Positions 18,735 to 28,025 are shown, numbered from the stretch's first letter. The stretch: 64,000 nucleotides of DNA from Burkholderiaceae bacterium (GCA_024235855.1 JACKLN010000006.1:254692-318691), one strand, 5' to 3'. Made by a program: numbers and translations. The notes: generated by a model from the sequence alone, not told the origin.

Positions 18735-19366
18735 GGTGCCGACACGAGCCGGCGGTTGAGCGTGTAGGTGCCGGAGAAGGTGGCCGCACCCAGCACGCGC
18801 CCGGCCAGCGCGGCACGCACGTCGTGCCCGGTGAACACGCCTTCCACCGGCAGCCGGGCATCGGCCACCGCGTACAGCGTGAACACGTAGTGGTGCACCA
18901 GCGAATCGTTGAAGGGCGGGAACGGGCCGTCGTAGCCGAAATACTGCCCGGCACGCTCGGGGTCGTTCGCGAACCAGCCGGTGTAGTCGTTGAGGCCCTG
19001 GCGCGCACCATTGATGGCCGCCGGCCCCGGCTTGCCGCGTGGCGTGAAGCCGCGGCTGAACTCGCCTTCGGCGATCACCGTCGGCCGCGGCGGCAGGTCG
19101 ATCAGCACCCAGTGGAAAAAGTCCACGCGCGGCAGGTCCACCGGCACCTCACGGTCGGGCTGGTTCACGTCGTCGGCGCGGCTGGGCACGTCGAAGTCAT
19201 GGCAGATCAGCACCATGGACTGCGCCCCGTCGGGCAGGTCGCGCCAGGCCAGGTGCGGGTTCAGGTTGTCGGAGAACCCGACGCTGCCGTCGGGCAACAG
19301 GCGCCCGGCCGCAAACCGCTCGGGAATGCGGTCCCCGTTGGTCCAGCTCTCGCTCCACAGTTCCAT
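18731..19366 (-). CDS. YbhB/YbcL family PEBP-like protein
   Basis: Bacterial phosphatidylethanolamine-binding-protein homologue, 211 aa. It carries the family pattern: FSDNLNPHLAWRDLP, then CHDFDVPSR, then DFFHWVLIDLP, and later the YFGYDGPFPPF region. PEBP-like proteins bind anionic ligands; their bacterial role is unclear. ATG 19366 is strongly supported by AGGAGG immediately upstream, whereas the longer frame adds no family sequence. Confidence 0.85.
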   Translation of the reverse strand: MELWSESWTNGDRIPERFAAGRLLPDGSVGFSDNLNPHLAWRDLPDGAQSMVLICHDFDVPSRADDVNQPDREVPVDLPRVDFFHWVLIDLPPRPTVIAEGEFSRGFTPRGKPGPAAINGARQGLNDYTGWFANDPERAGQYFGYDGPFPPFNDSLVHHYVFTLYAVADARLPVEGVFTGHDVRAALAGRVLGAATFSGTYTLNRRLVSAP

Positions 19367-19403
19367 CGCTCCTCCTCGGGTGATCGGCACCGCCGCTGGT
19401 TTC

Positions 19404-19715
19404 TCAGACGCCCCAGACCACGGGGGCGTCCTCGGCGTGTGCACGCTTGAGCATTTCCATCATCGGCCAGACGCGCTGGCGCAGGCTGACGCCACGCTGG
19501 CGTTCGCTGCCGTCGGCTTCGTTGTCTTCGGTGTCGGCCGGCGCCTCGGCGGCGGCCACCGCCGCCTGCAAGGCAGCCATGGCCGCGGGCATCGCGGCCG
19601 GCTCGATGATGCCCTGCGCCGCCGGCTCGCGGCCCAGGATGCGCAGCAGTTCGTCTCCGCTGGCGCCCAGCATCACCACGTCGCCGGCCGCCGGACTGCG
19701 GAAGCGGTAGATCAT
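19404..19715 (-). CDS. DUF1840 family protein
   Basis: Small acidic protein of 103 aa that begins MIYRFRSPAAGDVVMLGASG and has the Ala-rich middle and the LRQRVWPMMEMLKRAH segment typical of DUF1840. No membrane segment is visible. Its function is unknown. Its start overlaps the stop of the methyltransferase gene by 4 bp, so the two are likely co-translated. Confidence 0.8.
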   Translation of the reverse strand: MIYRFRSPAAGDVVMLGASGDELLRILGREPAAQGIIEPAAMPAAMAALQAAVAAAEAPADTEDNEADGSERQRGVSLRQRVWPMMEMLKRAHAEDAPVVWGV

Positions 19716-20971
19716 CGGCTCATGTAGTCGCGGTTGAAGGGATAGGCCGATTGTGCGCCACGCATCGGCCCGTCGGCCGGGTCACCGGTCGGGTAGGCGG
19801 CCAGGGTCTGGTGCAGCGCCATCCAGCCGCGCTCGAAGGCTGCGGCGCTGCCGGCCAGGTACAGCCGGTAGGCGCGCACGGTGGCCTCGCCGCTGACGCG
19901 GGCGGCCTCGTCCAGCCGGGACTCCAGCGCATCGGACCAGGCCCACAAGGTGCGCGCGTAGTGCGGCCGCAGGTTCTCGGTGTCCAGGCCCTCGAGGCCG
20001 GCCTCGGCCATCACCCGCAGGACGTGCGACACGTGCAGCAGTTCGCCGCCGGGGAAGATGTAGCGCTCGATGAAGTCGCCAATGCCCGCGCCGAGCTGGG
20101 CATTGCGCGTGCCGCCAGCGGTGATGCCGTGGTTCAGCAACAGGCCGCCGGGCTTGAGCAGGCGGCGAATCTTGGCGAAGTAGCGCGGCAGGTTGGCGCG
20201 CCCGACATGTTCGAACATGCCCACCGAGGCGATCTTGTCGAAGGGTTCGTCCTCCGGCAACTGCCGGTAATCCAGCAGCCGCATCTGCACGCGCCCGCCC
20301 AGGCCCCTGGCCTCGATCAGGCGGTTCACGTGCGCATGCTGGTGGCGCGACAGCGTGATGCCGGTGCCGTGCACGCCGTGGTGTTCGGCCGCCCACAGCA
20401 ACAACCCGCCCCAGCCGGCGCCGATGTCGAGGAAGCGTTCACCGGGCGTCAGCCGCAGCTTGCGGCAGATGTGCTCGAGCTTGGCCTCCTGCGCCTGCGC
20501 CAGCGACATCGCCGGGTCGCGCCAGTAGGCGCAGGAGTAGATCTGCCGCGGGTCCAGCCACAGCGCATAGAACGCGTCGGACACGTCGTAATGCTGCTGC
20601 ACCTGCCGTGCGTCGGCAGGCACCCGGTGGCGGACGAGCGAGCGACCGTGGCGCAGCATCTCCGCCCAGCGCGCCAGCGGCGCGGCCGTGGTGGGGTCCT
20701 CGCGCACGAGGGCAAACGCCACCTCGACGACGTCCCGCATGCGGCCGGCGATGTCCAGCCGGCCACGCACATGGGCCTCGGCCACGCGGCCCACCTGCCC
20801 GGCGGCCAACCAGGCCAGCGGTGCCAGCGAGCGCAGCGTCAGGCACACCGGTGCGTCGGCGGGTCCGATCCGCCGACCGCCCGGCAGCACGACGGCCAGC
20901 GCCGGCACCCGCTGCGCGGCCAGGCCGTCGAGCCGGGTCTGCACGCGGTCGAGCACGAGCGATTCCAGCAT
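19712..20971 (-). CDS. Cyclopropane-fatty-acyl-phospholipid synthase family SAM methyltransferase
   Basis: SAM-dependent CFA-synthase-like enzyme of 419 aa, slightly longer than E. coli Cfa. SAM motif I is LDIGAGWGG (181-189), followed by the family's ITLSRHQ. QQHYDVSDAFYALWLD, YSCAYW and SVGMFEHVG are CFA hallmarks. It probably modifies unsaturated acyl chains of membrane lipids. Some relatives make other methylated lipids, so the product is an inference. ATG 20971 was chosen because it gives the usual N-terminus. Confidence 0.85.
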   Translation of the reverse strand: MLESLVLDRVQTRLDGLAAQRVPALAVVLPGGRRIGPADAPVCLTLRSLAPLAWLAAGQVGRVAEAHVRGRLDIAGRMRDVVEVAFALVREDPTTAAPLARWAEMLRHGRSLVRHRVPADARQVQQHYDVSDAFYALWLDPRQIYSCAYWRDPAMSLAQAQEAKLEHICRKLRLTPGERFLDIGAGWGGLLLWAAEHHGVHGTGITLSRHQHAHVNRLIEARGLGGRVQMRLLDYRQLPEDEPFDKIASVGMFEHVGRANLPRYFAKIRRLLKPGGLLLNHGITAGGTRNAQLGAGIGDFIERYIFPGGELLHVSHVLRVMAEAGLEGLDTENLRPHYARTLWAWSDALESRLDEAARVSGEATVRAYRLYLAGSAAAFERGWMALHQTLAAYPTGDPADGPMRGAQSAYPFNRDYMSR

Positions 20972-21035
20972 GGCGCGCCCACTGTACGGAGCGGCGCGGC
21001 GCAGGGTCAAGCCGTGGCGCCGCGGCGGCGCCGGA

Positions 21036-23141
21036 TCAGGGCACGGTGGGCGCGTCGGCGCCGGCGGCGGGAAACCGGCGACCGAAGCTCACGGCGTCCA
21101 TGCCCGGCGCAAAGAGGAAGCCCTGGAAGTCGTGGCAGCCGATCTCGCGCAGGAAGCGGCGCTGCGGCTCGGTCTCCACGCCTTCGGCGACCACGTTGAG
21201 GCCCAGTGCCTGCCCCATCTGCACGATGGCGCGCACCAGGGCGGCGTCGCGCGCATCGTCGGGCAGCCCGCGGATGAAGCTGCGGTCGATCTTGAGCCGG
21301 TGGATCGGGCAGGACTTGAGCCGGCCGAGGCTGGAATAGCCGGTCCCGAAATCGTCGATCGACAGCCGGACGCCCAGGTTGGCCAACGCGCGCAGGCGCT
21401 CCAGCGCCTCGTCGGCATCCCGCACCAGGATGGACTCGGTGAGCTCGAGCTCCAGCCGCTGTGGCGGCAGGGCGTGCTGGTCCAGGACACTGGCCACGCG
21501 TTCGACGAAGTCGGCCTGGCGAAACTGCAGGGCCGACACGTTCACGGCGACCGTCAACGCGCGTCCTTCGGCCGCCCACGCCGCGGCCTGGCGTGCGGCC
21601 TGCTCGAGCACCCAGTCGCCGATGGCGATGATGAAACCCGTGTCCTCGGCCACCGGGATGAAACGCCCGGGCGGCACCTCGCCGAGCGCCGGGTCGCGCC
21701 AGCGGATCAGCGCCTCGGCGCCCACCACCTCGCCGGTGGCCAGGTCGACCTGCGGCTGGTAGTGCAGCCGGAAGCGCTGGCTCGCCAGTGCCTGGCGCAT
21801 GGCATGGTCCAGCCGCATGTGGCTGCGCAGGTCGCCTTCGGCATGCTGCTGGTGGAAACGAAGGCCGTTGCTGCCGCTGGACTTGGCACCACGCATCGCG
21901 CTCTCGGCATGGCGCAGCAGTTCGTCGGCGTTGCGGCCGTGGCCCGGCGCCAGTGCGATGCCCACGCTGCAGGTCAGCGTGAAGGCCATGCCGTCGAATT
22001 GCCAGGGCTCGGCCATCGCGGCCAGGACCCGGTGCGCCGCGGCTTCAGCCGCCGGCGCATCGGCGTGGCGCAGCAGCGTCGCGAACTGGTCGCCGCCGAT
22101 GCGCGCGACGACGTCGCCCGCGCGCATCACGCGCTGCAGCCGCACGGCCACCTCGCGCAGCGCGCGGTCCCCGATCTCGTGCCCGAGGCTGTCGTTGACG
22201 TGGCGGAAGCGGTCGAGGTCGAACACCAGCAGCGCGAAGGCATCACCGTCGTGGCGCATCGCCAGCGCCGTGGCCGCCACCTGTTCGGCCAGCTGCCGAC
22301 GGTTGGCCAGGCCGGTGAGGGCATCGGTGCGGGCCAGCACGTCCAGCCGCTCGTCGGCCGCCATGCGTTCGCTCAGGTCTCGGAAGGACCAGACCCGCCC
22401 CAGCGGGCGCCCGCGGCTCCACAGCGGGCGCACGACACGTTCGAGCACCTGGCCCGACAGCAGCGTCAGGCGGTCGGTGCTGGCCAGCAGCGTGGAGTCC
22501 TGCAGGGCCTGCAGGCGGCGCTCGTAGGCCTCGGGGCCCTCGACCACGCGGCGCATCCAGGCCTGCACCGCCTCGTCGCGCCGGGCCTCGAGCAAGGTCT
22601 CGGGCATGCCCCAGAGCTGCGCGAAGCGGCGGTTGAAGGCGCGGATGCCGCCACCCAGGTCGGTGACGAGGATGCCGTCGGCCGTGGCTTCCAGCGTGGC
22701 CTGCAGTTCGGCCGCCAGGTCCTCCTGCGCGGCCAGGGCCTGGCGCTCCGCCGTCAGGTCGCGGGCGATGACGATGCACGGGCCGCTGGCGGCGGCCGTC
22801 AGCGGATGCACCGTGCGATGAAGCACCACGGTCCGGCCGTCGGCCGCCTGGAGCAGCGCCTCGGAATCCAGCGGGCCGGCGGCGGCCAGGTCGGTCCGCG
22901 CCAGGTCCCACCAGGCCATGTCCTCGGGCGTGGCCAGCAGGTGGTCGGCACGGGTGCCGAGCAGCTGCGGCTGCGCCAGCCCGAACAGGCGGCCGGCGGC
23001 GGCATTGGCCCCGAGCAGCCGCAGCGACGGCAGGGCCACCACCCAGGCCGGGTCCGGCAGGGCCTGCAGCAGCAGCTGCCACGACGTCGCATCGGCGGGC
23101 AATGCGCCGGGCTGCAGCGGGAGGTTCTGCACCTGGCCCAT
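21036..23141 (-). CDS. PAS-PAS-GGDEF-EAL protein with degenerate GGDQF (likely c-di-GMP phosphodiesterase)
   Basis: Cytoplasmic sensor and second-messenger enzyme, 701 aa. It has two PAS-like domains (about 25-130 and 145-260). The GGDEF domain has its signature changed to GGDQF (349-353). The EAL domain is intact: EALIRW from 476, then NVSALQF, LELTESIL, DDFGTGYSSL and AEGVET. The cyclase half is therefore probably inactive or regulatory, while the EAL half should hydrolyse c-di-GMP. The ATG at 23141 shares one base with the stop of the HD-GYP gene (TGATG). Confidence 0.88.
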   Translation of the reverse strand: MGQVQNLPLQPGALPADATSWQLLLQALPDPAWVVALPSLRLLGANAAAGRLFGLAQPQLLGTRADHLLATPEDMAWWDLARTDLAAAGPLDSEALLQAADGRTVVLHRTVHPLTAAASGPCIVIARDLTAERQALAAQEDLAAELQATLEATADGILVTDLGGGIRAFNRRFAQLWGMPETLLEARRDEAVQAWMRRVVEGPEAYERRLQALQDSTLLASTDRLTLLSGQVLERVVRPLWSRGRPLGRVWSFRDLSERMAADERLDVLARTDALTGLANRRQLAEQVAATALAMRHDGDAFALLVFDLDRFRHVNDSLGHEIGDRALREVAVRLQRVMRAGDVVARIGGDQFATLLRHADAPAAEAAAHRVLAAMAEPWQFDGMAFTLTCSVGIALAPGHGRNADELLRHAESAMRGAKSSGSNGLRFHQQHAEGDLRSHMRLDHAMRQALASQRFRLHYQPQVDLATGEVVGAEALIRWRDPALGEVPPGRFIPVAEDTGFIIAIGDWVLEQAARQAAAWAAEGRALTVAVNVSALQFRQADFVERVASVLDQHALPPQRLELELTESILVRDADEALERLRALANLGVRLSIDDFGTGYSSLGRLKSCPIHRLKIDRSFIRGLPDDARDAALVRAIVQMGQALGLNVVAEGVETEPQRRFLREIGCHDFQGFLFAPGMDAVSFGRRFPAAGADAPTVP

Positions 23142-24403
23142 CAGGACGGCTCCGGGTCGCGCGCGACCGGCTCGAAGAAGTAGTGCAGCTGCGCCGGCGG
23201 GGCCAGGAACTCGCGCGCCGGTTCCGGCAGCCGCGCCGGCGGCAGGCTGCGCCGGATGCCCAGGCCGGACTCGCGCTCGAGGTCGAGCAGCAGGGCCTCG
23301 TCGCGCGGCAGGCCGGGATCGTGCACCAGCACCCGGGGCTTCAGCGGCCGCGACGAGTTCACCGCCATCACCATGGCGTAGCGGTCGTCGGTCAGCTGCA
23401 CCACGGAGCCCGCCGGGTAGACGCCCATCATGCGGATGAACCCACCCAGCAGCGCAGCGTCCAGCCGCTGGCGGTGCTGGGTGAACAGCGTGGACACCGC
23501 CTCGTGCGGCGTGAGCGCGCGCGTCAGCACGGCCGGGTTGCACAGCTTGTCGAACTGGTCGGCGATGGCGACGATGCGCGCCGCCTGCGTGGTGCGCTCG
23601 GCCGGCAGCCGCAGCGGGAAGCCGCTGCCGTCGGCCAGTTCATGGTGCTGGCCGATCACGGCCAGCGCCGCCGTGGACAGTCCCATGCGGCGCCCGATGG
23701 CCACGCCATGGGCCACGTGCTCACGGTAGGCGTTGATCTGCGCGGTGTTGAAGCTTTCGTCGTGGTGGCGCAGGCGGTCGGGCAGTTCCAGCTTGCCGAT
23801 GTCGTGCAGCATCGCGCCCAGGCCCAGGGCCATCATCTCGTCGTCGTCCAGGCCCAGGCTGCGGCCCAGCAGCAGCGCCACGACGGCCACGTTGAGCCCG
23901 TGCGCCGACGCGCGATCGCCCGCCTGGCTGTTGACCAGCCGGATGCAGACCTCGCCCTGCACCGCCAGGCGGTCGAGCAGCTTGCGCGACAGCGCCTGGG
24001 CGTCGTTGCCCGCCGCCTGGGGGTCCTGCAGCGCCCGGCGGCTGGCATCGCGCAGCGCTCGGCCGGCCTCGCTGCATTCGCGGTCCAACTGGGCGGATTG
24101 CCGGCGGTGTGCCATGAGGCGGGCGCGTCGTGCCTCGGCCGCGGCAGCGGCAGGATCGACCGTTGACGGTGAAGCCGCATCGTCGGCATCGCCGGTGGCC
24201 GCGGACTCCAAGGCGGTATCCGGTGGCACGCTGGCCTCCGGGTCCCAGCGCAAGCGGCTCAGGCCCAGGCCGCGGACGATGGCGATCTGTTCTTCGGACT
24301 GGATCCGGAACGACGACAACGCGAACGGATGCTGCATCCACCCCAGGTCGAGGTGGATGAACATGCCGACGCGAAGGTCTTCGACGGAAACAGTGGCGGT
24401 CAT
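23141..24403 (-). CDS. HD-GYP domain phosphodiesterase with DUF3391
   Basis: Predicted c-di-GMP phosphodiesterase, 420 aa. An N-terminal DUF3391 region (1-60) and an Ala/Arg-rich helical linker (85-160) precede the HD-GYP domain. That domain has HDIGK (200-204), the EHVAHG histidines, HHE (253-255) and DGSGFP, so the GYP motif reads GFP. The metal ligands look complete. It is translationally coupled to the PAS-GGDEF-EAL gene, giving two different types of c-di-GMP hydrolase from one message. The ATG at 24403 begins exactly with the DUF3391 sequence MTATVSVEDLRVGMFIHLD. Confidence 0.87.
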   Translation of the reverse strand: MTATVSVEDLRVGMFIHLDLGWMQHPFALSSFRIQSEEQIAIVRGLGLSRLRWDPEASVPPDTALESAATGDADDAASPSTVDPAAAAAEARRARLMAHRRQSAQLDRECSEAGRALRDASRRALQDPQAAGNDAQALSRKLLDRLAVQGEVCIRLVNSQAGDRASAHGLNVAVVALLLGRSLGLDDDEMMALGLGAMLHDIGKLELPDRLRHHDESFNTAQINAYREHVAHGVAIGRRMGLSTAALAVIGQHHELADGSGFPLRLPAERTTQAARIVAIADQFDKLCNPAVLTRALTPHEAVSTLFTQHRQRLDAALLGGFIRMMGVYPAGSVVQLTDDRYAMVMAVNSSRPLKPRVLVHDPGLPRDEALLLDLERESGLGIRRSLPPARLPEPAREFLAPPAQLHYFFEPVARDPEPS

Positions 24404-24548
24404 GGATCGGATGGGGTCGACGGTCCGGTGACCGCCCGACGGTTTCTCTTCGGCAGCACCAGCCCTGCACTTGAACGCGGGGCCCGCGCGGCGTGCATTC
24501 CGCACAGTACAGTGGTGCAAGCAAACGTCACGAAGCGGCCCGCATCGC

Positions 24549-25358
24549 ATGCACCACCCTCTCGACCAGGCCACCCGGCTCGACCCGATGGCCGACCACC
24601 GCTGGCAGGGCACGACCCACGCGGCCTACGCCAACATGGTGGGGCCCTTCGGCGGCGCCACCTGCGCCGTGCTGCTCAACGCGGCGCTGCAGCACCCGCA
24701 GCGCGCCGGCGACCCGATCGCGCTGACCGTGAATTTCGCCGGGCCGGTGGCCGACGGGGCCTTCGAGGTCGAGGCCTTCCCGGTGCGCACCAACCGGTCC
24801 ACCCAGCACTGGTCACTGCTGCTGACACAGGCCGGCGTGCCATGCGCCAGCGCCTCGGCGGTGTTCGCGCAGCGCCGGCCGACCTGGGGCGCGCCCGAGT
24901 CACGGCCACCCGCCGGCATGCCGGCCCCGGACGCGCTGCCGAAGGCGCCAAGCGAAGGCCGGCCGGCCTGGGTGCGCTGCTACGACATGCGCTTTGCGCC
25001 GGGCGACGAGGCCTTCGGCCTCGACGGCCAGGAGCAGGCGCATTCGGAAAGCCGCCTGTGGGTGCGCGACGCGCCGCCGCGCCCGCTGGACTTCGTGGCG
25101 CTGGCGGCGCTGGCCGACAGCTTCTTCCCGCGCGTGTTCGTGCGCCGGCGGCGGGTGGCGCCCATCGGCACCATCACGCTGAGCACCTACTTCCACGCCG
25201 ACGCGGCGATGCTGGCGGCGCAGGGCGACCGCCACCTGCTCGGCACCGCACGCGCCCAGGTGTTCCGCGACGGCTACCACGACCAGAGCGCCACCCTGTG
25301 GTCGCACGACGGCCACCTGCTGGCCAGCGCGCACCAGATGGTCTACTACCGCGACTGA
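24549..25358 (+). CDS. Acyl-CoA thioesterase family protein (double hotdog)
   Basis: TesB/4HBT_3-like thioesterase, 269 aa. It starts with a first hotdog half containing ANMVGPFGGATCAVLLNAAL and NRSTQHWSLLLTQ. The second half has FVALAALADSFFPRVFVRR, STYFHADAAML and the ending SATLWSHDGHLLASAHQMVYYRD, which is typical. It should hydrolyse acyl-CoA in the cytoplasm; chain-length preference is unknown. It is divergent from the HD-GYP gene across 145 bp, where TACAGT (about 24508) may be a -10. Confidence 0.82.
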   Translation: MHHPLDQATRLDPMADHRWQGTTHAAYANMVGPFGGATCAVLLNAALQHPQRAGDPIALTVNFAGPVADGAFEVEAFPVRTNRSTQHWSLLLTQAGVPCASASAVFAQRRPTWGAPESRPPAGMPAPDALPKAPSEGRPAWVRCYDMRFAPGDEAFGLDGQEQAHSESRLWVRDAPPRPLDFVALAALADSFFPRVFVRRRRVAPIGTITLSTYFHADAAMLAAQGDRHLLGTARAQVFRDGYHDQSATLWSHDGHLLASAHQMVYYRD

Positions 25359-25378
25359 AAGGCTGCGACAGAACCGCG

Positions 25379-27151
25379 TCAGTGCGCCGGTGAGCCCCCG
25401 AAGGCCGCCGCCGCGGCCACGGCCGGTTGCTCCGCGTGCAGCACGCGCGAGAGCTGTGCAGCCAGCCGGCGGGTGTCGGCACGCAGCACGCGCTGCTTGA
25501 TCGCCGCCACCCGCGACGGGTGCATCGAGAAGCTGCGCAGGCCCATGGCCAGCAGCAGGTCGGTGAAGGCCGGATCGCCAGCCATCTCGCCACACACCGC
25601 CACATGCTTGCCGCTGGCGTGGGCACGCTCGATCGTGCGGTGGATGAGCTGCAGCACCGCCGGGTGCCAGGGGTCGTAGAGGTGGGAGACGGCCTCGTCG
25701 GCGCGGTCGATGGCCAGCGTGTACTGGATCAGATCGTTGGTGCCGATGGAGACGAAATCCAGGTGCGGCAGCAGGGCGTCGATGGCCAGCGCCGCCGCCG
25801 GCACCTCGATCATGGCGCCGATCTCCGCCGGGCCGTACGCACGGCCCGATTCGTCGAGCTGCGCACGGGCGCGTGCCAGGGCGTCGAGCGTAGCGCGCAC
25901 CTCGGACACGCTCGCGATCATCGGGAACAGGATGCGCAGCTTGCCGTGCACCGCCGCGCGCAGCAGGGCGCGCAGTTGCTGGCGGAACATGCTGGGCTCG
26001 GCCAGGCTCCAGCGGATGGCGCGCAGGCCCATGGCCGGGTTCAGCTGGTGCTCGTGGCGCAGTTCGCTGACGCTCATGCGGTCCAGCGGCTTGTCGGCGC
26101 CGATGTCGATGGTGCGGATCGTCACCGGCAGCCCGTTCATGGCCTCGATGGCGGCGCGGTAGGCCTCGTACTGCTCGTCTTCGCCCGGCAGGCTGCCTTC
26201 GCGGTTCATGAACAGGAACTCGCTGCGGAACAGGCCCACGCCCACCGCGCCGGCGGCCACCGCGGCGGCGCTGTCGTCGGGCAGCTCGATGTTCGCCAGC
26301 AGCTCCACGCGCTCGCCGTCCAGCGTGACCGCCGGCGTGTGGCGCAGGCGGTCCAGCCGCGCACGCTCCAGCTCGCTCTGGCGCTGGCGGAAGCGGTACT
26401 CCTCGAGCACGATGGGCGACGGGTTGACGATGACGACGCCGGCGTCGCCGTCGATCACCACCCAGTCGTCCTGGCGGATCAGCCGGCTGGCCTCGCGCGC
26501 GCCCACCACGGCCGGGATGTCCAGGCTGCGGGCCACGATGGCGGTGTGCGAGGTGCGCCCGCCGACGTCGGTGACGAAGCCCGTGAACACGCTCTTCTTG
26601 AAGTGCAGCATGTCGGCCGGCGCCACGTCGTTGGCCACCAGCACCAGCGGGTCCTCGCCGGCGAAGTCGCGCGATTCCTGCGCCACGATGGGCGGCGGTG
26701 CGCCGGCACCGTCGTGCGCCAGGTGGCGCAGCAGGCGCTCGACCACCTGCTCCAGGTCGGCCTTGCGCTCGCGCAGGTAGTCGTCCTCCATCTCGTCGAA
26801 CTGGCGCGCCAGCACCTCCAGCTGCGCCGACAGCGCCCATTCGGCGTTGTAGTGGCGCTCGACGATCCAGTGCTTGGTGGCGCCGGTCAGGGCCTCGTCG
26901 TGCAGCAGCATCTGATGCACGTCCAGCAAGGCCGAGATCTCGCCAGGCGCTTCGGCCGGCAGTTCGCGCTGCAGCGTCTCGATCTCGGCCGAGACGGCGT
27001 CGCGCGCGACGCGCAGGCGCTGGATCTCGCCCTCGATGCCGTCGGCAGCGACGTAGTAGTGCGCCACGTCGACCCGGCTGGAGGCGACGAGCACCGCGCG
27101 GCCGATGGCCACGCCCCGCGAAACCGGCATGCCGAAGACCTGGAGGCTCAT
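25379..27151 (-). CDS. ptsI: PTS enzyme I (phosphoenolpyruvate-protein phosphotransferase)
   Basis: Enzyme I of a PEP phosphotransferase system, 590 aa. The phospho-histidine is His202 in GGRTSHTAIVAR. The PEP-binding C-terminal barrel contains FRSEFLFMNR, IGTNDLIQYTLAIDR and the active-site Cys in AVCGEMAGD. It passes phosphate to HPr (28049-28318). No sugar-specific EIIB/EIIC is nearby, so the system is probably regulatory. TACATT (27158-27163) sits 6 nt before the ATG with no ribosome-binding site. It is separated from ptsH by the oppositely oriented olsB. Confidence 0.95.
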   Translation of the reverse strand: MSLQVFGMPVSRGVAIGRAVLVASSRVDVAHYYVAADGIEGEIQRLRVARDAVSAEIETLQRELPAEAPGEISALLDVHQMLLHDEALTGATKHWIVERHYNAEWALSAQLEVLARQFDEMEDDYLRERKADLEQVVERLLRHLAHDGAGAPPPIVAQESRDFAGEDPLVLVANDVAPADMLHFKKSVFTGFVTDVGGRTSHTAIVARSLDIPAVVGAREASRLIRQDDWVVIDGDAGVVIVNPSPIVLEEYRFRQRQSELERARLDRLRHTPAVTLDGERVELLANIELPDDSAAAVAAGAVGVGLFRSEFLFMNREGSLPGEDEQYEAYRAAIEAMNGLPVTIRTIDIGADKPLDRMSVSELRHEHQLNPAMGLRAIRWSLAEPSMFRQQLRALLRAAVHGKLRILFPMIASVSEVRATLDALARARAQLDESGRAYGPAEIGAMIEVPAAALAIDALLPHLDFVSIGTNDLIQYTLAIDRADEAVSHLYDPWHPAVLQLIHRTIERAHASGKHVAVCGEMAGDPAFTDLLLAMGLRSFSMHPSRVAAIKQRVLRADTRRLAAQLSRVLHAEQPAVAAAAAFGGSPAH

Positions 27152-27187
27152 GGCGCGAATGTAGCGCGCGCCGCCAGGCGTGGCACA

Positions 27188-27227
27188 CCTTCACGCGGCT
27201 GTCACCAGCGCTTCACCGATTGGTCAC
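27188..27227 (+). promoter_or_regulatory. Four tandem PHO-box-like half-sites upstream of olsB
   Basis: Four 7-mers ending in TCAC occur at exact 11-bp spacing: CCTTCAC (27188-27194), CTGTCAC (27199-27205), GCTTCAC (27210-27216) and TGGTCAC (27221-27227). PhoB binds 7-bp direct repeats with 4-bp spacers (consensus CTGTCAT/C), and CTGTCAC is a perfect half-site. The block ends 10 bp before CAGCAT (27238-27243), where a PhoB-dependent promoter would have its -10, and 24 bp before the ATG. This suggests induction by phosphate starvation. Confidence 0.65.
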
Positions 27228-27251
27228 GACCGATGGCCAGCATCGCGGCCC

Positions 27252-28025
27252 ATGCTCGAACACCATGCCTTGATCGCGCCCGTGCGGGCGCTGCCGGCGG
27301 CCGGCGATGTCGATGTCCACGTGCGCTGGGCGCGCGACGATACCGACGTGCGCGCGGCGCAGCGCCTGCGCCACCTCGTCTTCGTGCAGGAGATGGGCGC
27401 CCGCATCGCACCGCCACGCCACACACCGGTCGGCCACGACGCCGACGTCTTCGACCCCTTCTGCGAACACCTGCTGGTCTGCGCCGGCGAGGCCGTCGTG
27501 GGCACCTACCGTGTGCTCACGCCGGATGCCGCACGGCGCGCTGGCGGCTACTACGCCGAGACCGAATTCGATCTCACGCGGCTGCGCGGCGAGCGCGCCG
27601 GCCTGGTGGAGGTGGGCCGCGCCTGCGTGCACCCGGACTGGCGCCAGGGCGGCACCATCCTCGCGCTGTGGGGCGCGCTGGCCACCTTCATGCAGCGCAA
27701 CGGGCTGCACACGATGATCGGCTGCGCCAGTGTCGGCATGCGCGACGGCGGCCACCTGGCGGCGGACCTGTGGACGCAGCTGGCGGCCACCCACATGGCA
27801 CCCATCGAACGCCAGGTGCGGCCGCGGGTGCCGCTGCCGGTGGACGCGCTGCGCACCGGCCGCCCGGTGGAGGCGCCGGCGCTGCTGAAAGGCTACCTGC
27901 GCTGCGGCGCGCAACTGCTGGGCGCGCCGGCCTGGGACCCGGACTTCGGCACGGCCGACCTGCCGCTGATGCTGCGCCTGGCGGACCTGCCGGCGCGCTA
28001 CCGGCGGCACTTCCTGGGCCGCTGA
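27252..28025 (+). CDS. olsB: L-ornithine N-alpha-acyltransferase OlsB-like protein
   Basis: GNAT-fold acyltransferase, 257 aa, that makes lyso-ornithine lipid from ornithine and acyl-ACP. Family signatures are RHLVFVQEMGARI near the N-terminus, FDPFCEHLLV, VVGTYRVLTPDAA, EVGRACVHPDWRQGGTILALW and the ending LPARYRRHFLGR. An exosortase-type acyltransferase is a less likely alternative. The start at 27252 is favoured because the upstream in-frame codons run through the PHO-box region. OlsA, the second acyltransferase, is not adjacent. The gene lies alone on the plus strand between ptsH and ptsI. Confidence 0.83.
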   Translation: MLEHHALIAPVRALPAAGDVDVHVRWARDDTDVRAAQRLRHLVFVQEMGARIAPPRHTPVGHDADVFDPFCEHLLVCAGEAVVGTYRVLTPDAARRAGGYYAETEFDLTRLRGERAGLVEVGRACVHPDWRQGGTILALWGALATFMQRNGLHTMIGCASVGMRDGGHLAADLWTQLAATHMAPIERQVRPRVPLPVDALRTGRPVEAPALLKGYLRCGAQLLGAPAWDPDFGTADLPLMLRLADLPARYRRHFLGR

